Part shown: in pieces, positions 6,795 to 10,088 of the stretch
How the letters are laid out: the number at the start of each line of letters is the position of its first letter
Numbering within the stretch: the first letter of the stretch is position 1
Source of the DNA: Desulfobacterales bacterium
Lineage (GTDB): Bacteria > Desulfobacterota > Desulfobacteria > Desulfobacterales > Desulfobacteraceae
Length of the DNA: 10,088 nt
NCBI GenBank assembly: GCA_022361535.1
Contig: JAKSAU010000106.1
Span: 1-10,088, forward strand
Reading direction: 5' to 3'
Translations under genes and position numbers: made by a program
Notes under the pieces: model-generated
The model's input: only the letters and a program-made list of their open reading frames with translations
What the model was told of the DNA's origin: nothing
Databases searched by the model: none

Positions 6795-9134
6795 TTATTT
6801 TACATAAATGGCATCCAGTAGTTTGAATAGATTCACCCTGGCTTCTTTGAAGTCATCTAAAAGGGGGGCTGCTTTTTCCTGCTGTCCCTTAGCGCACAAG
6901 GCGACCACCTCTCTTGCGATACTGTGAACCTTTTCATGCCACACATCCATTTCCTTGAACTCTTCATAGGAGGAAAGTTCCTGGCCCGGCCCAAAGTACC
7001 ATTTGCCAAGTTCACAGTCTTTATGGGAGACGACTTCTTCAGGCTGCATTTCTTTCACACCCCGGATTACAGCTTCCAAAGTAGTTCTCCAGCCAAGGTG
7101 AGCAATTTTGATTTTTCCGATATTAAACTTTTTCTCTCCTGTATGAAAACGGCCGGCCAGTTCTTCAAGCGAACTGGACATCTCGGTCATTTCGGTTGAG
7201 TTAATATCTGCCTCAACTGTTGAGAAGGCCACATCCTCAATGGCTTTTTGCTCGGTTACAATCTCTTGGTTGACCTGATCCAGTGTGGTACTGGACTCAG
7301 CTACTTTCTGGTTGACCTCCTGGATACCAGCTGCTGTCTGGCTGGCGTTCAAGGCGATCTCCTGGGTGGCGGCAGATTGTTCTTCAACTGCCGAGGCAAT
7401 TGAATTGACAACCTGGCTGGATTCTTCAATCACCTTAGTAACTTCTGCTATTTTCTCAACAGTGGTCTGGGTGGCTTGCTGAACACTGTCAATTTTAGAT
7501 TTGATTTCCAAGGTAGCGTCTGAGGTCTGCTGAGCCAAGGTTTTGATTTCCGATGCAACGACAGCAAACCCTTTACCTGCATCTCCAGCCCTGGCTGCTT
7601 CAATGGTTGCATTCAATGCCAGAAGATTGGTTTGCTCGGATATATCGGTGATGGTGGAGGTGACCTGATCGATTTCTCCGGTCGCCTGGCTTAATTTCTC
7701 CACTTCCGTAGAAATGTTTTTAGCAATGGCAACTGTTTCTTCAGTAGTTTCACGGGCGCTGGCAGTATTTTTAGCAATTTCATCTACAGAACTGCTCATT
7801 TCCTCGGCTGCTGCGGCAACCGTATCAACACTTGTCGTGGCCTGCTCCATTGCCGCAGATACGCTGTTCATATTATCACTTGTTTGGGTGCAGGAGTCTG
7901 CAACAACGCCAAAGCTTTTTGATATGTTTTCAAGCTTATCATTTACTGTTGTATTTAAACCTTGAACAACGACCGAAGATTCCCGGATGGTTTCACTGGT
8001 GCCTGAAATATTTAAGATCATCTTCTGAAGGTTTTCAATAAACTGATTGAACCAGTGTGAGAGTTCTCCGATTTCGTCATTTGTTTTTACGTCGAGACGC
8101 TTGGTAAGGTCACCCTGTCCTTTTGCTATATCCTTTAGCCCGTCGATCGCTTGGGCAATGGGTGTAAGAATGGACTTGGATAATAATGTTATAAAGGTTA
8201 TTGCGATGATGGCTGCAGCAAGTATGAAGATCAAATTAAAATTTCGTATCTGGAAAGAGGATGCCAAAAACTCGTCTTCGTTTTGCGTGGCACAGATAGA
8301 CCATCCGTTAAAAGATACAGGTGCAAAACCGGCCATTTTATCAGTGCCTTTGAAGGTATATCGCTCAACCCCTGATTCACCGGCAATCATTCTATCATTG
8401 ATAGTTTTCATCGCATCAATCGTGGTGACATCCAGTTTCAGAATAAAATCGTCTTTGGGATGGGCCATGATAATGCCTTTTTTGTTAATCATGTACCCAT
8501 ACCCTGTTTCCCCTATTTTTCGCTCTGAAATCAAGGTTGTGAAGTATTCTGCACGGATAACCAATCCAAGCGCCCCTTGAAATTCATTATCAGAAGACAG
8601 GATGGGGGCACAGGCAACTACGATTCTTTTGCCGGTGCTCTTGGAAAGTACCATCTCGCTGATGACAGCTTTCTTGGTCTGCTGCGCCTGTTTAAAATAT
8701 CCACGGGTGGAGATGTTCGAGCCTTTATATTCTTTTCCACTGTCAAGGATGCCTGTAAACAAGACCCCGTCCTTTCCAGTCAAAAAGATTCCCTGGTAGT
8801 GGGGATCTAATTTGGAAAACTGCCCTTTGATATCGTTAAATGTTTCTTTTATCTCTTCGGAAATTTCTTGGGCTCCCTTTTTGTTGACAGATTTGACGAT
8901 GTCGACGAATGCCTTTTCCGATGCCATTGATGCAGCAAGATGAAGTTCGCTGGATAAAATTTTATCTGTCAGTCTTGCCAAGTCTTTTGCAGTACCTTGT
9001 GCCGTCTGCATTGAGATGTCAAGCAGGGCATCATGGGATTTGCTGTAGGATAAAAATCCTGAAGCAATAAGTGGTAATAAGATTAACAGAGAACCACCAA
9101 ACAACAATTTGAATTTAATCGAGGATAAATTCAT
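6795..9134 (-). CDS. Methyl-accepting chemotaxis protein with dCache sensor and C-terminal CZB domain
   Basis: This 779-residue transmembrane chemoreceptor should control a CheA/CheW array. TM1 (about 8-29) is followed by a periplasmic double-Cache sensor (about 31-298; first lobe with STRGYFKQA at 142-150, second with [16 protein letters not shown] at 211-226), TM2 (about 299-318), HAMP (about 320-372) and a long signalling coiled coil. The conserved tip is [19 protein letters not shown] (497-515) followed by [23 protein letters not shown] zinc-binding domain follows at about 673-776, with His679, Cys707 in CELGKWYFG, His733 and His737. Ligand is unknown; the RGYF lobe lacks the WYxxA form typical of amino-acid dCache sensors. 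The chain ends AIYVK, so there is no CheR-tethering pentapeptide. ATG at 9134 has an excellent AAGGAG six bases upstream. No che genes lie nearby. Confidence 0.95.
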   Translation of the reverse strand: MNLSSIKFKLLFGGSLLILLPLIASGFLSYSKSHDALLDISMQTAQGTAKDLARLTDKILSSELHLAASMASEKAFVDIVKSVNKKGAQEISEEIKETFNDIKGQFSKLDPHYQGIFLTGKDGVLFTGILDSGKEYKGSNISTRGYFKQAQQTKKAVISEMVLSKSTGKRIVVACAPILSSDNEFQGALGLVIRAEYFTTLISERKIGETGYGYMINKKGIIMAHPKDDFILKLDVTTIDAMKTINDRMIAGESGVERYTFKGTDKMAGFAPVSFNGWSICATQNEDEFLASSFQIRNFNLIFILAAAIIAITFITLLSKSILTPIAQAIDGLKDIAKGQGDLTKRLDVKTNDEIGELSHWFNQFIENLQKMILNISGTSETIRESSVVVQGLNTTVNDKLENISKSFGVVADSCTQTSDNMNSVSAAMEQATTSVDTVAAAAEEMSSSVDEIAKNTASARETTEETVAIAKNISTEVEKLSQATGEIDQVTSTITDISEQTNLLALNATIEAARAGDAGKGFAVVASEIKTLAQQTSDATLEIKSKIDSVQQATQTTVEKIAEVTKVIEESSQVVNSIASAVEEQSAATQEIALNASQTAAGIQEVNQKVAESSTTLDQVNQEIVTEQKAIEDVAFSTVEADINSTEMTEMSSSLEELAGRFHTGEKKFNIGKIKIAHLGWRTTLEAVIRGVKEMQPEEVVSHKDCELGKWYFGPGQELSSYEEFKEMDVWHEKVHSIAREVVALCAKGQQEKAAPLLDDFKEARVNLFKLLDAIYVK

Positions 9135-9140
9135 ACACTA

Positions 9141-9146
9141 CTCCTT
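9141..9146 (-). promoter_or_regulatory. Ribosome binding site of the chemoreceptor gene
   Basis: AAGGAG on the minus strand with a six-base spacer (TAGTGT) to the ATG at 9134; it fixes the start immediately before the first membrane helix. Confidence 0.8.
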
Positions 9147-9230
9147 GCGCACAGTGAGTTTATTTATAAATTTACAAAATAGTAATTTAATTTCCTGAAA
9201 TTTTTGGACAACATACAGTGTTTACGCGAA

Positions 9231-9259
9231 ATTATAAAGCTTTATTTGATTTGTGTTAG
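9231..9259 (-). promoter_or_regulatory. Sigma70-type promoter candidate for the chemoreceptor gene
   Basis: The minus strand has a perfect TATAAT (9236-9231) preceded at 17 bases by CTAACA (9259-9254), which matches the -35 consensus at four of six positions. The leader would be about 90 bases and A+T-rich. No FliA-type (TAAA-N15-GCCGATAA) motif was seen, although chemoreceptors are often under that sigma factor. Confidence 0.5.
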
Positions 9260-9297
9260 GCTGTATGCGTTGTTAACAAAGGAAATCGCATGTCCAT

Positions 9298-9383
9298 ATA
9301 CCGGCCGCTTATCCTTAAAGGCGGTTATTGTATTTTTTATTAAAACACGCCTGATGCCGTATCTTAAGGATAAGCAGGCCTAT
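9298..9383. repeat. Long bulged inverted repeat between radical SAM and chemoreceptor genes
   Basis: GCTTATCCTTAA (9307-9318) and TTAAGGATAAGC (9364-9375) are a perfect 12-bp inverted repeat. GGCC (9303-9306) pairs with GGCC (9377-9380) across a single bulged A, and ATA/TAT (9298-9300, 9381-9383) across a CC bulge. Inside, AGGCG (9319-9323) pairs with CGCCT (9348-9352) with an 11-base bulge on one side only. It lies 26 bases past the radical SAM stop, so it may end that transcript, but the long loop and missing U-run are not those of a simple terminator. Confidence 0.6.
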
Positions 9384-9408
9384 CGCCCAAAGCTAAATGT
9401 GTCAGAAC

Positions 9409-10088
9409 CTATAACCTTTGAATTAGATAAATGAATACGGGTAGATCGCTCTTTTCTTTTATGTTGTAAAAACGAGGCAGCAATTCTCTTTTTTTCGGAC
9501 TGTCCTGCAATGGCGATAAGTATATCGCCCCTTTGGGTTTGCCTTCAACACGTGTGTTTTGTAAAAGATCGCAAAGAGATTCGTTGTGATTTTCCGGCAT
9601 GTTGTGGCCGATGATGAAGTTACCTGTGATTTCAACATGGTCAAACATGGCATTGACTTCAAGTGATTTATCAAATGCCTGTTTTACCTGGGATGGGGTA
9701 ATTGGTTTACCGATTTGCTTGAGTGTATCTGAATCAAGGGACTCAAATCCAACATTGATATAGGTATAAAAGAGCAGTTGATTTAATTGCTCAAACAGTG
9801 ACTGGTCTGCTTTTAATATCGCGTCCACGCTTGCGAAAAGAAATAAAAAGGGTCTTTGCCCGGAGCGGGTTTTGAACCCAAATGCGTCATAAGCTGCCTG
9901 TGCGGCAAAACAGATCTGCTGTTCTCCTGCGGCAAGGGCATCATGATTTCCTAAATAAAGCGCATGGTAATTCTCCATCTCTGCCCCAAAATGTGTTTTA
10001 AGGGTTGAAATCTGATCCAAAATGCTGTTCTGTGTCCGTTTGTTAAAGCGATGATCTGATTTTACACAGCAGAATTTGCATCGATACA
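9409..10088 (-). CDS. Radical SAM protein, C-terminal part (start outside window)
   Basis: The frame is open from the right edge (first full codon at 10086) to a TAG at 9411-9409, giving about 225 residues. It opens with YRCKFCC: the second and third cysteines of the radical SAM CxxxCxxC 4Fe-4S motif are visible and the first would lie just outside the window. Later features fit the radical SAM barrel: YLGNHDALA (near 9960) in the place of the SAM-binding GGE-like strand, VGFESLDSDTLKQIGKPIT (about 9760-9700), and EITGNFIIG (about 9635-9610). A TTG at 10020 is in frame but is not the true start, because it would cut off the cluster cysteines. The substrate is unknown; the visible part does not resemble a recognised anaerobic sulfatase, coproporphyrinogen or tRNA-modifying enzyme closely enough to name. 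Confidence 0.82.
   Translation of the reverse strand, partial: YRCKFCCVKSDHRFNKRTQNSILDQISTLKTHFGAEMENYHALYLGNHDALAAGEQQICFAAQAAYDAFGFKTRSGQRPFLFLFASVDAILKADQSLFEQLNQLLFYTYINVGFESLDSDTLKQIGKPITPSQVKQAFDKSLEVNAMFDHVEITGNFIIGHNMPENHNESLCDLLQNTRVEGKPKGAIYLSPLQDSPKKRELLPRFYNIKEKSDLPVFIYLIQRL

Noticed and set aside
8047..8580. Plus-strand 177-codon frame opposite the chemoreceptor sensor region.
   Set aside because: Antisense to well-conserved dCache and HAMP coding sequence, without a domain or ribosome site of its own.
9160..9240. Possible FliA-type promoter for the chemoreceptor gene in the A+T-rich leader.
   Set aside because: TAAA-like boxes occur, but no GCCGATAA-like -10 at the right distance; the TATAAT candidate is better.
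9251..9282. GTTAGGC and GCGTTGTTAAC resembling pieces of an integron attC site.
   Set aside because: The matching RYYYAAC box and the L arms at proper spacing are absent, and there is no integrase or cassette arrangement.
9204..9434. Plus-strand 76-codon frame across the intergenic inverted repeat.
   Set aside because: It would begin at TTG with no ribosome binding site, encodes the arms of the inverted repeat and overlaps the end of the radical SAM gene; it resembles no known protein.
1..10088. Defence system, CRISPR array, phage or transposon content.
   Set aside because: No short regularly spaced repeats, transposase, integrase, nuclease or toxin-antitoxin genes are visible; the genes are metabolic and signalling.

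Overview
All confidently called genes in this window lie on the minus strand, so transcription runs from high to low coordinates. The gene content points to an anaerobic Gram-negative bacterium. The best guess is a Desulfobacteraceae-like sulfate reducer (Desulfobacterota), because it combines a ferredoxin-type 2-oxoacid oxidoreductase with its own flavoprotein/Fe-S subunit, a large hybrid PAS histidine kinase and a dCache chemoreceptor with a zinc-binding C-terminus. This taxonomic guess is inference; there is no rRNA or other marker.

Layout in transcription order. (1) 10088-9409: the C-terminal part of a radical SAM protein whose start lies outside the window. (2) 9408-9135: an intergenic stretch with a long bulged inverted repeat and a good sigma70-type promoter candidate. 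(3) 9134-6795: a membrane chemoreceptor with dCache, HAMP, signalling and C-terminal CZB domains, followed by a GC-rich hairpin. (4) 6794-6476: a non-coding gap holding the hairpin and a promoter candidate for the next gene. (5) 6475-4262: a hybrid histidine kinase with a periplasmic helical sensor, PAS, HisKA, HATPase and receiver. (6) 4150-1: a tightly packed three-gene operon korC-korA-korB. korC and korA overlap by 4 bp (ATGA), as do korA and korB, and korB runs off the left edge.

How they may work together. The kor operon should make one complex. KorB (thiamine diphosphate subunit) and KorA (fused gamma-alpha subunit) oxidatively decarboxylate a 2-oxoacid with CoA, most likely 2-oxoglutarate. 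KorC is a GltD-like FAD/NAD(P) protein with extra ferredoxin-type clusters and should exchange the electrons with NAD(P). This subunit plan matches the 2-oxoglutarate:NADP+ oxidoreductase KorCAB described from Azoarcus evansii (from memory). In a sulfate reducer it would serve the oxidative TCA cycle or supply low-potential electrons. The kinase and chemoreceptor are separate signalling genes; nothing in the sequence ties them firmly to the kor operon, apart from a short similar element upstream of both korC and the kinase gene.

I found no tRNA, rRNA, CRISPR array, insertion sequence or phage gene. The most useful points for follow-up are the altered N-terminal Fe-S site and dinucleotide site of KorC, the undescribed-looking periplasmic sensor of the kinase, and the inverted repeat at 9298-9383.
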